Positions 45,956 to 56,940 of a stretch of DNA of 64,000 nt are shown here, one piece after another. The notes under the pieces were generated by a model that did no database searches, had not been told where the DNA came from, and saw nothing but the letters and a program-made list of their open reading frames with translations. The DNA comes from Limnochorda sp. LNt (GTDB lineage: Bacteria; Bacillota; Limnochordia; Limnochordales; Geochordaceae): the NCBI RefSeq assembly GCF_035593265.1, contig NZ_CP141614.1, forward strand, positions 2,728,001-2,792,000, written 5' to 3'. The first letter of the stretch is position 1, and each line of letters opens with the position of its first letter. Both the position numbers and the translations under genes were made by a program.

Positions 45956-46399
45956 TTGCGCATCGGAGCGGTGCTGGGCCAGGATCGGGAGACCATCGTC
46001 CCGCTGCCGGACGGACCGACGGCGGCCATCGTGGAGACGGAGACGGGGGAGGTCACCTATCTGCCCAACCCGGCGCTCAGCGTCCGGCAGGGCCGCCGGG
46101 CGGCGGTGACCCGCCTGTTCATCGACAGCGGGGTCAAGGCGGTGCTCGCGGTGCCCGGTGCTTTCTGCGAGCACTCGCACGAGCTGGCCAGACGCCACGG
46201 GCTGGAGTTCATCCCGGTGGCGGCGGGGACGCGACTGCCCCAGGTGCTGGCCGACCCCGCCGGCTATCTGAGCCAGCGCAGGCCCTCGCTGCCCACGGGG
46301 ATGCTCTTCGTCTCCATGGGCGAGCACCACGGCCATCACGACCATGCCCATCCCCACGAGCATCGCCACGACGACGCGGGCGGGTCCGGGGGCGCCTGA
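45956..46399 (+). CDS. dinitrogenase cofactor-like (NifX/NifB) domain protein with His-rich tail
   Basis: 147 residues from a TTG at 45956 with GGGAGGG 7 nt upstream. [10 protein letters not shown] opens a NifX/NifB-type fold; [43 protein letters not shown] is the domain's second half. The C-terminus is strongly His-rich (residues 123-138: [16 protein letters not shown]). Fold members bind iron-molybdenum cofactors or act in metal trafficking; no nif genes are visible. The His tail suggests nickel, zinc or cobalt binding. Confidence 0.75.
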   Translation: MRIGAVLGQDRETIVPLPDGPTAAIVETETGEVTYLPNPALSVRQGRRAAVTRLFIDSGVKAVLAVPGAFCEHSHELARRHGLEFIPVAAGTRLPQVLADPAGYLSQRRPSLPTGMLFVSMGEHHGHHDHAHPHEHRHDDAGGSGGA

Positions 46400-46439
46400 A
46401 GGCGCTCTCCGGGCCCGGGCCAGTCGTATTGGTGCGTAT

Positions 46440-46469
46440 TTGCAACAACGCCCGCCTCCGCCCTATCAT
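46440..46469 (+). promoter_or_regulatory. SigA-type promoter of the acetyl-CoA synthetase gene
   Basis: TTGCAA (46440-46445) and TATCAT (46464-46469) with an 18-nt spacer, in the 154-nt gap before the acs ATG. It is the only clearly AT-containing stretch of that gap. The transcript leader would be about 75-80 nt. Confidence 0.45.
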
Positions 46470-46553
46470 AGGAGAAGCACCCGACCGTGGTCGCATCGGT
46501 TGATTCCGGTGTCCGATCGTGGGCACGGGCACAGGGAGGCGAGCCGGACCGCC

Positions 46554-48518
<1,965 letters not shown>

Positions 48519-48563
48519 CGGACCAGGCCGGGTCGGGCGTGCGACGCGCCACGGCTCGATGCG

Positions 48564-48596
48564 GGAGCCGCCCCGGTGGCTGGCCGGGGCGGCTCC
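48564..48596. terminator. strong bidirectional terminator-like hairpin
   Basis: GGAGCCGCCCCGG and its exact complement form a 13-bp stem with a 7-nt loop between the convergent acsA and GH1 genes. The downstream sequence is only moderately T-rich (GGTCTCGTCGTCTC). Confidence 0.6.
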
Positions 48597-48623
48597 GGTC
48601 TCGTCGTCTCGTCGATCCGTCCC

Positions 48624-49979
48624 TCAGTCCACGACGGCGTTGGCCTCGATGACCCGCCGGTACCAGTGCGCGCTGTCCTTCCAGATGCGGGCCTGCGTGT
48701 CGAAGTCGACGTAGAGCACGCCGAAGCGCTTGCTGTATCCGTGGGCCCACTCGAAGTTGTCCATCAGCGACCACAGGAAGTAGCCCCGCACCGGTACCCC
48801 GTCGTCGATGGCCCGGGAGACCGCCAGGAGGTGGTCCCGCAGGTAGGCCACCCGGGCCGGGTCGTGGACGGCCCCGTCAGGGCTCACCGCGTCGTCGAAG
48901 GCCGCCCCGTTTTCGGTGATGAGGATGGGCAGCTCCCCGGTGTACTCGTGGCGCAGCCGCTCGAGGAGACGGCGCAGTCCCTCGGGATAGACCTCCCAGC
49001 CCATGGCGGTCTTGGGCAGCGGCCCCTCCACCTGGCGCATCGCCATCAGTGGCTCGCCGGGCTCGTGGCGCACCAGCTGGCGGCTGTAGTAGTTGACGCC
49101 GAGGAAGTCGATGGGAGCTGCGATGGCCCGCATCTCCTCCTGGGGCGGCTCCGGCAGGGGCAGGCCGAGGCCGGCGAAGTGCGCCACCATGTCGGACGGG
49201 TAGGCCCCCCGGAAGAGGGGATCGAGGAACCACCGGTTGAGCAGCCCGTCCAGACGCCGGGCGGCGGCCTCATCCTCGGGGTCGTCGCCGGCTGGTTCTA
49301 CCGGCGAGAGGTTGAGCGTGATGCCGATGCGGCCGTGACGCCGTCCGCCCTCGCGGTAGGCCTGCAGGGCCAGGGCGTGGGAGAGCAGCAGGTGGTGGGC
49401 CGCCCTGAAGCCCGCCATCGGATCCTGCAGGCCGGGCGCGTGCTCGCCGGTCACGTGCCCCAGGATGGCGACCACGAAGGGCTCGTTTTGGGTGATCCAG
49501 TACGGCACCGCCTCGTCGAGGCGGTCGAAGAGATAGGCCGCGTAGTCGGCGAAGCGGTAGGCCGTGTCTCGGTGGGCCCAGCCGCCCCGCTCCTGCAATG
49601 CCTGGGGCAGATCCCAGTGATACAGGGTGACGACGGGCACGATGCCTCGCTCGCGCAGCGCGTCGATGAGCCGCCGGTAGAAGTCGAGGCCCTTGGGGTT
49701 GGCCTGGCCACGGCCCTGGGGGAAGATGCGGGGCCAGGCGACGGAGAAGCGGTACGCCCCGACACCCAGCCTCGCCATCTCCTCCACGTCGGCCCGGTAG
49801 CGGTGGTAGTGATCGCAGGCCACGTCGCCGGTGTGACCCTGGTAGACCTTGCCCGGCGTGTGGCTGAAGCGGTCCCAGATGGACTCGCCGCGGCCGTCCT
49901 CTGCGACGGCGCCCTCGATCTGGTAGGCCGCCGTGGCCACACCCCACAAGAACCCTTCCGGAAAGCGCCCTTCGGTCAT
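48624..49979 (-). CDS. bglA: glycoside hydrolase family 1 beta-glucosidase
   Basis: 451 residues, no signal peptide, so intracellular. N-terminal FPEGFLWGVATAAYQIEGA signature, acid/base Glu in WITQNEPFVVAILG, nucleophile Glu in PILITENGAAFDD, and WSLMDNFEWAHGYSKRFGVLYVDFDT near the end. It hydrolyses beta-glucosides or related disaccharides. It is the last gene of a minus-strand run behind the cobalamin riboswitch, 15 nt from the LLM gene, but may have its own promoter. Confidence 0.92.
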   Translation of the reverse strand: MTEGRFPEGFLWGVATAAYQIEGAVAEDGRGESIWDRFSHTPGKVYQGHTGDVACDHYHRYRADVEEMARLGVGAYRFSVAWPRIFPQGRGQANPKGLDFYRRLIDALRERGIVPVVTLYHWDLPQALQERGGWAHRDTAYRFADYAAYLFDRLDEAVPYWITQNEPFVVAILGHVTGEHAPGLQDPMAGFRAAHHLLLSHALALQAYREGGRRHGRIGITLNLSPVEPAGDDPEDEAAARRLDGLLNRWFLDPLFRGAYPSDMVAHFAGLGLPLPEPPQEEMRAIAAPIDFLGVNYYSRQLVRHEPGEPLMAMRQVEGPLPKTAMGWEVYPEGLRRLLERLRHEYTGELPILITENGAAFDDAVSPDGAVHDPARVAYLRDHLLAVSRAIDDGVPVRGYFLWSLMDNFEWAHGYSKRFGVLYVDFDTQARIWKDSAHWYRRVIEANAVVD

Positions 49980-49994
49980 CCACTCGCCCCCTGA

Positions 49995-51017
49995 TCAAGA
50001 CCGCAGGAGCGGGAGGACCTCCTCCGCGAAGAGCTCCAGCGGCCACAGCTCGGCGGCACCTCGGATGTTGAGGATGAGGTAGGAGGCGCCCGCCTCCACG
50101 AAGCGCCTCAGGTAGGCCGCCACTTCCTCCGGCACTCCCACCGCCGACTCCTGCCGAAGCCGGTCGAGATCCGCACCGGGGCCGACGTAGCGGGCCACCT
50201 GCCGGTCCACCTCGTCTCGGTCGCGGCCGATGAGGACCGGACAGCTGTAGGTCAGCTCGAGCTGCGCCGGATCCCGGCCCACCCTCCGGCAGTGGTCCAG
50301 GAGGACGTCAGCCTTGTGTCGGAAGTTGTCGAGAGACCCGCCGAAGTTGGCGCGGTCGGCATGGCGCGCCACCACGGCCAGGGTGCGCCGCTCCCCACCG
50401 CCGCCCACCAGCACGGGCGGGCGCGGCCTCTGCAGCGGCTTGGGGTCGCAGTACGCGTCGCGCAGCTGGTAGTAGCGGCCCTCGTAGGTGACGCTGGGCT
50501 CGCTCCAGAGGCGGCCGATGACCTCGAGCGCCTCCTCCAGCATCGCGATGCGCTCGCCGGCCCGTGGGAAGGGGTAGCCGTACCCCCGGTACTCGTGCTC
50601 GTACCAGCCCGCCCCGATGCCGAACTCGAGGCGCCCTCCCGACAGCACGTCGGCCGTCGCGGCCATCTTGGCCAGGAGGGCCGGATTGCGGTAGGAGTTG
50701 CACGTCACGAGCTGGCCGATGCGCAGCGTGACCGTCTGCGACAGCAACGCGGCCGTGGAGATCCAGCACTCGAAGACGCTCGACGTCTGGGGCGTCGGGA
50801 CGGTGTGGAAGTGGTCGTACAGCCACCCCGAGTCGAAGCCCGCCGCCTCCAGGGTGCGTGCCACGCGCACCATGACCCGCCACTGCTGGTCCGCTGGCAG
50901 GTCCGCGGGGAGGTCCATCACCCATCCCTGCGGGATCATGGCGCCCACCCGCAACGGAGGCGCCTTGAAGCCGGCGACCGCGGCCCCCTGGGGTCGGGTC
51001 TGCTCCAGCGTCTGCAA
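49995..51017 (-). CDS. LLM-class flavin/F420-dependent oxidoreductase
   Basis: 340 residues from TTG 51017, which has GGAGGTG 7-8 nt ahead; a GTG at 51026 overlaps that site. Luciferase-like barrel: PLRVGAMIPQG, ARTLEAAGFDSGWLYDHF, GQLVTCNSYRNPALLAKMAATADVLSGGRLEFGIGAGW, and YCDPKPLQRPRPPVLVGGGGERRTL. This pattern fits the F420-type LLM group, but FMN-dependence cannot be excluded. Substrate unknown. 18 nt after the aldolase stop. Confidence 0.83.
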   Translation of the reverse strand: MQTLEQTRPQGAAVAGFKAPPLRVGAMIPQGWVMDLPADLPADQQWRVMVRVARTLEAAGFDSGWLYDHFHTVPTPQTSSVFECWISTAALLSQTVTLRIGQLVTCNSYRNPALLAKMAATADVLSGGRLEFGIGAGWYEHEYRGYGYPFPRAGERIAMLEEALEVIGRLWSEPSVTYEGRYYQLRDAYCDPKPLQRPRPPVLVGGGGERRTLAVVARHADRANFGGSLDNFRHKADVLLDHCRRVGRDPAQLELTYSCPVLIGRDRDEVDRQVARYVGPGADLDRLRQESAVGVPEEVAAYLRRFVEAGASYLILNIRGAAELWPLELFAEEVLPLLRS

Positions 51018-51035
51018 CGGCTTCACCTCCGGCTC

Positions 51036-52013
51036 TCAAGGCTGCCCCGAGCGGTACCGCTCCCTCATCTCGGCCAGGGTGATGGGCTGGTAGTCGCCGG
51101 CGTGCCCCGCGCTGCCGAAGGCCTCCATGCGGGAACGCACGACCCGGGCGATGGCCTCGCGGGCGGGCCCCAGGTACTCGCGCGGGTCGAACTTGGCCGG
51201 CTGCTCGGCGAAGAAGCGCCGGATGGTGGCGGTGACGGCCAGGCGGATGTCGGTGTCGACGTTGATCTTGCGCACTCCGAGCTGGATGGCGCGCTGGATG
51301 CTCTCCACCGGTACGCCCTTGCTGCCAGCCAGGGAGCCGCCGAAGCGGTTGACCTCCTCCACCAGCTCGACCGGCACCGATGACGAACCGTGCATGACCA
51401 GCGGGATCCGGACCCGCCGGTAGATCTCCGGGATCAGGTCCAGGGCCAGCTTGGGCTCGGCCTTGAACTTGTAGGCACCATGGGAGGTGCCGATGGCCAC
51501 CGCCAGGGCGTCGCACCCCGTGCGCTCCACGAAGATCTCGGCCTGGGCGGGGTCCGTCAGCTTGACCGTGCCCTGGACGTCCTCCTCGATGCCCCCCAGG
51601 GTGCCGAGCTCGGCCTCCACCGAGACGCCGTGGTCGTGCGCGTACTCCACCACGGACCGGGTCAGCGCCACGTTATCCTCGAACTCCAGGTGGGATCCGT
51701 CGATCATGACGGAACTGAAGCCCAGGGAGATGGCGGTCTTGACCGTCTCCAGGCTGTCGCCGTGGTCGAGGTGGATGACCACCGGGATGTCAGGGTTTTC
51801 TTCCAGGGCCGCCTGCAGCAGGTGCTTGAGGTAGACGAAGTTGGTATACTTGAGCGCGCCCCGGCTCGCCTGCAGGATGACCGGCGAGCGAGCCTGGCGG
51901 GCCGCCATCATGATCCCCTGCACCTGCTCCATGTTGTTGACGTTGAACGCGCCGACGCCGTAGTCGGCCCTCTCGGCCTCCTGGAGGCATTGACGCAAGG
52001 TAACGAGACCCAT
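51036..52013 (-). CDS. fba: class II fructose-bisphosphate aldolase
   Basis: 325 residues from ATG 52013. Zinc and catalytic motifs: VVIHLDHGDSLETVKTAISLGFSSVMIDGSHLEFEDN, ELGTLGGIEEDV, AVAIGTSHGAYKFK and LVMHGSSSVP. GVRKINVDTDIRLA follows. Complete class II aldolase. It interconverts fructose-1,6-bisphosphate and the triose phosphates; a tagatose-bisphosphate role is possible. 37 nt after btuD, within the putative riboswitch-led run. Confidence 0.92.
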   Translation of the reverse strand: MGLVTLRQCLQEAERADYGVGAFNVNNMEQVQGIMMAARQARSPVILQASRGALKYTNFVYLKHLLQAALEENPDIPVVIHLDHGDSLETVKTAISLGFSSVMIDGSHLEFEDNVALTRSVVEYAHDHGVSVEAELGTLGGIEEDVQGTVKLTDPAQAEIFVERTGCDALAVAIGTSHGAYKFKAEPKLALDLIPEIYRRVRIPLVMHGSSSVPVELVEEVNRFGGSLAGSKGVPVESIQRAIQLGVRKINVDTDIRLAVTATIRRFFAEQPAKFDPREYLGPAREAIARVVRSRMEAFGSAGHAGDYQPITLAEMRERYRSGQP

Positions 52014-52050
52014 TTGCTGACCTGCACTCCCCTCTCCGCAGATGCCGCCC

Positions 52051-52872
52051 CTACGAGAGACTTCCCGTCCCGGCTGCGGGGTTCCTGCGGTCGGGGAGCC
52101 GAGGGGAGGCCGCCGAGGGGACCACGGCCCGTCGCCCGTCGGGCCCTTCCAGGATGACGAAGCCATCGCCGTAGGCGGCTCGCAGCGCCGCCGGCTCCAG
52201 GGCCCGGCGGGGCGGCCCGTCGGCCACGACCCTTCCGTCGGCCAGCATCACCACCCGATCGGCCAGAGCTGCCAGGTTGGGGTCGTGCACCACCATCAAG
52301 ACGGCCAGCCGGGATCGCTCCACCAGCGCTCGCAACGTGCCCACCAGCGCCGACTGGTGGTGCAGGTCGAGGTGCGAGGTCGGCTCGTCCAGCAGCAGGT
52401 GGCGGGCTCCCGTCGCCAGCGCCCGGGCCAGGGCCACCCGCTGGCGTTCGCCCCCGGAGAGGGTCTCCACCGGCCGGTGTGCCAGGCCGCTCACGCCCGT
52501 CGCCTCCATCGCCCGCCAGGCCGCCGCCCGATCCTGCACGCTCTCCGGCCCCAGCCAGCCCATGTGGGGCAGACGGCCCAGCAGTACCACCTGGAGCACC
52601 TCCATGCCTTCGGGCAGGAGCACCTGTTGCGGCACGTAGGCGACGCGACGGGCCCGCTCCCATGTGGTGACCCGGACCAGGGGCCGGCCGTCCAGGCGGA
52701 CCTCCCCTCGCCAGGGGGCCAGCAGGCCCGCGGCGATCCGCAGCAGCGTGCTCTTGCCGCTGCCGTTGGGTCCGATGAGGGCCGTCAGGCCGGGCTCCAG
52801 GCGCAGGGTGACGTCTCGCAGCACCTCCGTCCCGCACCCGTAGCGATGGGCGATGCCCTCAAGGCTCAGCAT
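52051..52872 (-). CDS. btuD: vitamin B12 (cobalamin) ABC transporter ATP-binding protein
   Basis: 273 residues. Walker A LIGPNGSGKSTLLRIAAGLL, Q-loop AYVPQQ, signature LSGGERQRVALARAL, Walker B LLLDEPTSHLDLHHQ and H-loop VVHDPNLAA, the FecE/BtuD pattern. The start overlaps the permease gene by 14 nt. Long C-terminal tail after ADGPPRRAL. The riboswitch ahead of the operon makes cobalamin the likely substrate. Confidence 0.88.
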   Translation of the reverse strand: MLSLEGIAHRYGCGTEVLRDVTLRLEPGLTALIGPNGSGKSTLLRIAAGLLAPWRGEVRLDGRPLVRVTTWERARRVAYVPQQVLLPEGMEVLQVVLLGRLPHMGWLGPESVQDRAAAWRAMEATGVSGLAHRPVETLSGGERQRVALARALATGARHLLLDEPTSHLDLHHQSALVGTLRALVERSRLAVLMVVHDPNLAALADRVVMLADGRVVADGPPRRALEPAALRAAYGDGFVILEGPDGRRAVVPSAASPRLPDRRNPAAGTGSLS

Positions 52873-53956
52873 GCCTGTCGCCCCGCTTCAGCAAGTAGAG
52901 GAAGAAGGGCCCTCCCAACAGGGTGGTCACCACCCCGACGGGCAGCTCGGCGGGGCGCACCGCCACCCGGGCCCCCAGATCCGCCGCCACCAGCAACAGC
53001 GCGCCCCCCACGGCCGACGCCGGCAGCAGCGCCCGGTAGTCGCCGCCCAGCAGACGCCGCAGGATGTGGGGCACGACCAGGCCGACGAAGCCGATGATGC
53101 CCACCTGGGCCACCACCGACGCCGTGGCCAGCGAGGCCGCGGCGATGACCCCCGTCTTGAGCGGACCCACCGGCAGACCGAGGGAGGCCGCCACGTCCTC
53201 GCCCATCTGGATGGCGTTGAGGGGACGGCCCGCCACCAGCAGCAAGGCCGACCCGAGGGCTGCCCCCGGCAGGGCCAGGCGGAGCTGTGGCCAACCGACC
53301 GTGCCCAGGTTGCCCAGGCTCCAGCTGAAGACCGCCCGCACCCGGTCGGCGTCTCGCATCATCAGGTAGGTCGTGGCCGCCGTCAGCACCGAGCCGACCA
53401 CCACTCCCGCCAGCACCAGGTCGGTGGTGCGCCGGCCGCCCGCCGTTCGCGCCAGCACCACCGCGGCCAGCACGGCCCCCAGCCCCCCGGCGAAGGCGGC
53501 CGCTGGCACCAGGTACCCCGTCGCGCCCGCCTCCGCCAGCCCCGTGAAGGCCTGCGGCAACGCCTGCCCCGCCGCCATGGCGACGGCCGCGCCGAACAGC
53601 GCGCCCGACGCCACGCCCGTCAGGTACGGGTCGGCCAGGGGGTTGCGGAAGATGCCCTGCAGCGCCGCCCCCGAGATGCCCAGCGCCGCGCCCGCCACGA
53701 GCCCCACCAGCACCCTCGGCAGTCGGAGTTGCCAGACGATGGCGGCCGCGCCCTGCAGGGGACGGCCCGTCACGCCGCGCAGCATGGCGTCCAGCACGTC
53801 CCGCCAGCCCACCGGCACGCTGCCCCACCACAAGGCGACGGCCGACACCATCGTCAGGCTCACCACCATGGCGGCCCACGGAAGCGGCCGTCGGGGCGCG
53901 GGCGCCCTCGTGTCGGGCCCCTCGGGGGAGGGGCGGGGCCCGAGGGGCGGCGTCAC
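52859..53956 (-). CDS. btuC: cobalamin ABC transporter permease (FecCD family)
   Basis: 365 residues with about ten spans. Family motifs: LRLPRVLVGLVAGAALGISGAALQGIFRNPLADPYLTGVASGALFGA near the N-terminal third, WSLGNLGTVGWPQ, and GIIGFVGLVVPHILRRLLG. It forms the channel with BtuD and BtuF. Overlaps btuF by 4 nt and btuD by 14 nt. Confidence 0.9.
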   Translation of the reverse strand: MTPPLGPRPSPEGPDTRAPAPRRPLPWAAMVVSLTMVSAVALWWGSVPVGWRDVLDAMLRGVTGRPLQGAAAIVWQLRLPRVLVGLVAGAALGISGAALQGIFRNPLADPYLTGVASGALFGAAVAMAAGQALPQAFTGLAEAGATGYLVPAAAFAGGLGAVLAAVVLARTAGGRRTTDLVLAGVVVGSVLTAATTYLMMRDADRVRAVFSWSLGNLGTVGWPQLRLALPGAALGSALLLVAGRPLNAIQMGEDVAASLGLPVGPLKTGVIAAASLATASVVAQVGIIGFVGLVVPHILRRLLGGDYRALLPASAVGGALLLVAADLGARVAVRPAELPVGVVTTLLGGPFFLYLLKRGDRHAEP

Positions 53957-54936
53957 GGAGCGCCCAGCTCGTCTCGGAGCGCCGGGTGCAGGAGGGCGGC
54001 CAGCAGCCGGACGGCCTCGGCCACCCGGGGCCCCGGGCGGCTGACGAGGTCGACCTGGGCGGCGTCGAGCGCTATCACCTGGCCCTCCCGCAGCGCGCGG
54101 AGCGCCGCCCAGCCAGGCCGCTCCGCCAGCTGCCGGGCCGTCACGCCGTAGGGGGCGTCGCCCAGGACGATCACCTCGGGATCGGCCTGGATGACCAGCT
54201 CGGGGCTGATCCGCGGGAAGAGACCGAGTTGGGCCGGCACCACGTTGCGGCCTCCGGCGAGCTCGATGAGCGCCCCGATGAACGAGTCAGGCCCTGCCGC
54301 ATAGGGGGTCGGGTCGATTTCGTAGTAGACCGACGGCGAGCGGCCCGAGGCCCGCACCAGCTCGGCCACCCGTTGCATCTCCTGTCGGATGGACTCCACG
54401 AGGCGCATGGCCCGATCCTCGCGGTCCAGCAGGCGGCCCAGGGTCCTCAGGTTGCGAAAGCCGTCCTCCAGCGTCTCCGACTCCAGGATGAAGATGGTCA
54501 GCCCCGCCTGGCGCAGGGCCTGGGGCAGGCGTCCGTACTTGCTGAGCAGCACCAGGTCAGGGTCCAGGGACACGATCCGCTCCACGTTGGGATCGTAGAG
54601 ACCGCCGAGCCGCGGCAGCGACGACACCTGCGGCGGGTAGTTGGAGTAGTCGTCGACGCCCACGAGACGGTCGCAGGCATCCAGGGCGCAGACCGCCTCG
54701 GTCAGCGAGGGCACCAGGGAGACGATCCGCTGCGGGGAGGCCTCGAGCCTCACGGGGTTGCCGGCATCGTCGACCAGCTCCGTCGGATACGAGGCGGCGG
54801 CGACGGGCGGGGCCGGTGCGAGCGCCAGCGCCTGGACCAGCGCCAGGGCCAGCAGCAGCCCGGCGATGGCGAGCGACCGTGCCCTCCTGGGGTACGAGAG
54901 ACGAGCGAGACGATACGACGCGGCCAAGCTGACCAC
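53953..54936 (-). CDS. btuF: cobalamin-binding protein
   Basis: 327 residues from GTG 54936, which follows GAGGAGGGG; farther in-frame starts lie inside the riboswitch. Signal/anchor at about residues 17-46 without a clear lipobox. Class III binding fold: LVDDAGNPVRLEASPQRIVSLVPSLTEAV, ALDACDRLVGVDDYSNYPPQVSSLPRLGGLYDPNVERIVSLDPDLVL, and QADPEVIVLGDAPYGVT. First gene of btuFCD under the cobalamin riboswitch. Confidence 0.9.
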   Translation of the reverse strand: MVSLAASYRLARLSYPRRARSLAIAGLLLALALVQALALAPAPPVAAASYPTELVDDAGNPVRLEASPQRIVSLVPSLTEAVCALDACDRLVGVDDYSNYPPQVSSLPRLGGLYDPNVERIVSLDPDLVLLSKYGRLPQALRQAGLTIFILESETLEDGFRNLRTLGRLLDREDRAMRLVESIRQEMQRVAELVRASGRSPSVYYEIDPTPYAAGPDSFIGALIELAGGRNVVPAQLGLFPRISPELVIQADPEVIVLGDAPYGVTARQLAERPGWAALRALREGQVIALDAAQVDLVSRPGPRVAEAVRLLAALLHPALRDELGAP

Positions 54937-54970
54937 TCCCCCTCCTCGAGAGGTGCCCGTTCCGAGGGCT

Positions 54971-55138
54971 CCCCTGGCAGGCATTCGGGCTTCCAGGGCG
55001 CCGCGACGGCGTGCCTGCAGCCAGCCGCCCATGCGGGCGGCTCCGCCGTCGGGCCCCTGGTTACCGTTGCGGGACAGCGCCGGACTCTCACCGGACTTCC
55101 CCACTTTAAGCCGGGGCTACGCGCCCCGGCACCAGGGG
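54971..55138 (-). promoter_or_regulatory. cobalamin riboswitch upstream of btuFCD
   Basis: The minus strand reads GGGGAAGTCCGGTGAGAGTCC, then GGCGCTGTCCCGCAACGGTAACC and, 3', GAAGCCCGAATGCCTGCC, the conserved blocks of the B12 element. The outer helix P1 pairs CCCCTGG (plus 55132-55138) with CCAGGGG (plus 54971-54977). It senses adenosylcobalamin and represses the downstream transport genes. Confidence 0.95.
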
Positions 55139-55168
55139 CGGCTCGATCGAATAGGGCTTGTCGCCTCC

Positions 55169-55197
55169 AAGATACCTCCACTCGGCCCCGGCCACAA
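55169..55197 (-). promoter_or_regulatory. SigA-type promoter of the btu operon
   Basis: On the minus strand, TTGTGG (plus 55192-55197) and TATCTT (plus 55169-55174) with a 17-nt spacer. Transcription would start about 20-25 nt before the aptamer's P1 helix, as expected for a riboswitch-led operon. Confidence 0.6.
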
Positions 55198-55283
55198 TAC
55201 GCGCACCCGCGTCCGGCGGCAGGGGCCCGGGGGCCGTTGGCCAATTGGTGGTCCGGACCGCAACTCGCCGGGAGGTGGCTCCG

Positions 55284-56930
55284 TTGCATCCGCTCGTCGC
55301 CCGCATGACCCCCGAGGAGAAGATCGGCCAGATGCTGATGCCCGCCGTCATCCCCGACGAGACCGGCATGCCGTCGGCTCAGACCCGTGAGATGGTGCAG
55401 CGCTACGGCGTCGGCTTCGTCATCACCTACGGCCACCGCACGGTGCGGCACCTGGCCGAGTCCAACAACCGGCTGCAGCGGTGGGCCGCCGCCACCCGGC
55501 TGGCCATCCCGGTCATGGTGGGCGCCGACCTCGAGTACGGCCTGCGTCACAACGTGGCGCTGGGCGTGGTGGCCTTCCCCCGGCAGATGGGCATCGGCGC
55601 GGCGATGAGCGAGGAGCTGGCCTACCGCATCGCCCAGGCCACCGCCCGGCAGGCCCGGGCAGCCGGGGTGCACTGGGACTTCTCACCCCTCGTCGACGTC
55701 AACACCAACCCCCACAACCCGGTCGTCGGCATCCGGGCCTTCGGCGACGACCCGCGGTGGGTGGGGCGGCTGAGCGCGGCCATGATACGGGGGTACCAGG
55801 AGGCCGGCGTGGTCTCCACGCCCAAGCACTATCCCGGACACGGCGACACGTCGCTGGACTCCCACCAGGACCTGCCGACGGTCGACCTGCCCGAGGCCGT
55901 GCTGAGGGAGACGCACCTGGCCCCCTTCGCGGCCGCCTTCGCCGCGGGCGCCGACTCCATCATGACTGCCCACATCGTCGTCAGGTCCCTCGACCCCGAC
56001 CGCCCCGCCACGCTCTCGCCGGCCTCGCTGACGCAGCTGCTGCGACGGGAGCAGGGGTTCGAGGGGGTGGTGGTGACCGACGCGATGAGCATGGGCGCCA
56101 TCGCCGACCGGTTCGGCGCGGGCGACGCCGCACGCATGGCCGTCGAGGCCGGGGCCGACGTGGTGATGGCCACCGGCTCCTACGCCGATCAGGTCGCCGC
56201 CTGGACGGCGCTGGTGCAGGCGGTGCTGCGGGGCGACCTGCCGATGGAGCGCATCGACGCCTCGGTGGACCGGATCCTGCGGCTCAAGGAGAAGTATGGG
56301 CTGCTGCAGGGCGACCGCCCGCTCCCAGCTGAGGTGGACCCCGACGCGGCGGAGCGGGAAGCAGCCGACCCCGCCTGGAGGACGCTGGCCTCCGAGGCCT
56401 TTCGCCGCAGCCTGACCGTCGTGGTGGACCGGGGCGTGCTCCCCCTCCGCCCGGAGACGGTGCGGACGCTCCTGGTGACGGGGCCCCGAGAGGCCGACGA
56501 GGTGGCGGCGGCCATGCGTCGCCGCTATCCGGCGGTGGTGGCCCTGCCCACTCCGGGCGGCGGGTGGAGCGACGGCTTCTCGCCCTCCTCCACCGAACTG
56601 GCGGCGGCCGAGCGTCTCGCCCGCTCCGTGGATGCGGCGGTGGTGCTCACCTACTCCTCGTTCAAGCCGCCGCTGGCGCCGGGCCAGGTGGAGCTCGTGC
56701 GGCGGGTGCGCGCCGCGGGCATCCCCGTGGTGGTGGTGGCCCTGGGGCTGCCGTACGACGTCACGAGCCTGGGCCACCTGGACGCCTTCGTGGCCACCTA
56801 CGCCCAGGATCGCTGGGGCACGCCGAGCCCGCTGCCGCGAGAGCTGACGGACGCGCTGGCCGACCTCGTCTCCGGCGCCTTCGAGGCGCAGGGGCGTCTG
56901 CCGGTGGTGCTGGACGGGCGGGCGGGCTAG
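55284..56930 (+). CDS. NagZ-type glycoside hydrolase family 3 enzyme
   Basis: 548 residues from TTG 55284, with GGGAGGT 8 nt upstream; a GTG at 55275 is an alternative. No signal peptide. NagZ-type marks: ADLEYGLRHNVALGVVAFPRQMGIGA, DVNTNPHNPVVGIRAFGDDP, the KHYPGHGDTSLDSHQDLP loop with the His/Asp dyad, and VVVTDAMSMGAIADRF with the nucleophile. An extra C-terminal alpha/beta domain (about residues 380-548) is present, as in two-domain Bacillota NagZ/NagA. It removes beta-N-acetylglucosamine from muropeptides or related glycosides and would precede MurQ. Confidence 0.87.
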   Translation: MHPLVARMTPEEKIGQMLMPAVIPDETGMPSAQTREMVQRYGVGFVITYGHRTVRHLAESNNRLQRWAAATRLAIPVMVGADLEYGLRHNVALGVVAFPRQMGIGAAMSEELAYRIAQATARQARAAGVHWDFSPLVDVNTNPHNPVVGIRAFGDDPRWVGRLSAAMIRGYQEAGVVSTPKHYPGHGDTSLDSHQDLPTVDLPEAVLRETHLAPFAAAFAAGADSIMTAHIVVRSLDPDRPATLSPASLTQLLRREQGFEGVVVTDAMSMGAIADRFGAGDAARMAVEAGADVVMATGSYADQVAAWTALVQAVLRGDLPMERIDASVDRILRLKEKYGLLQGDRPLPAEVDPDAAEREAADPAWRTLASEAFRRSLTVVVDRGVLPLRPETVRTLLVTGPREADEVAAAMRRRYPAVVALPTPGGGWSDGFSPSSTELAAAERLARSVDAAVVLTYSSFKPPLAPGQVELVRRVRAAGIPVVVVALGLPYDVTSLGHLDAFVATYAQDRWGTPSPLPRELTDALADLVSGAFEAQGRLPVVLDGRAG

Positions 56931-56940
56931 TGCCCGCCTC

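Larger units (their letters stand above)
54937..55283. other. divergent control region between btuF and nagZ-like gene
   Basis: 347 nt containing the cobalamin riboswitch, its minus-strand promoter (55169-55197) and, at the other end, GGGAGGTGG ahead of the nagZ-like TTG. I see no clear plus-strand promoter. Confidence 0.6.

Noticed and set aside
54937-55104. 56-residue N-terminal extension of btuF
   Set aside because: It would translate the cobalamin riboswitch; the GTG at 54936 follows a good ribosome binding site and leads into a signal sequence.
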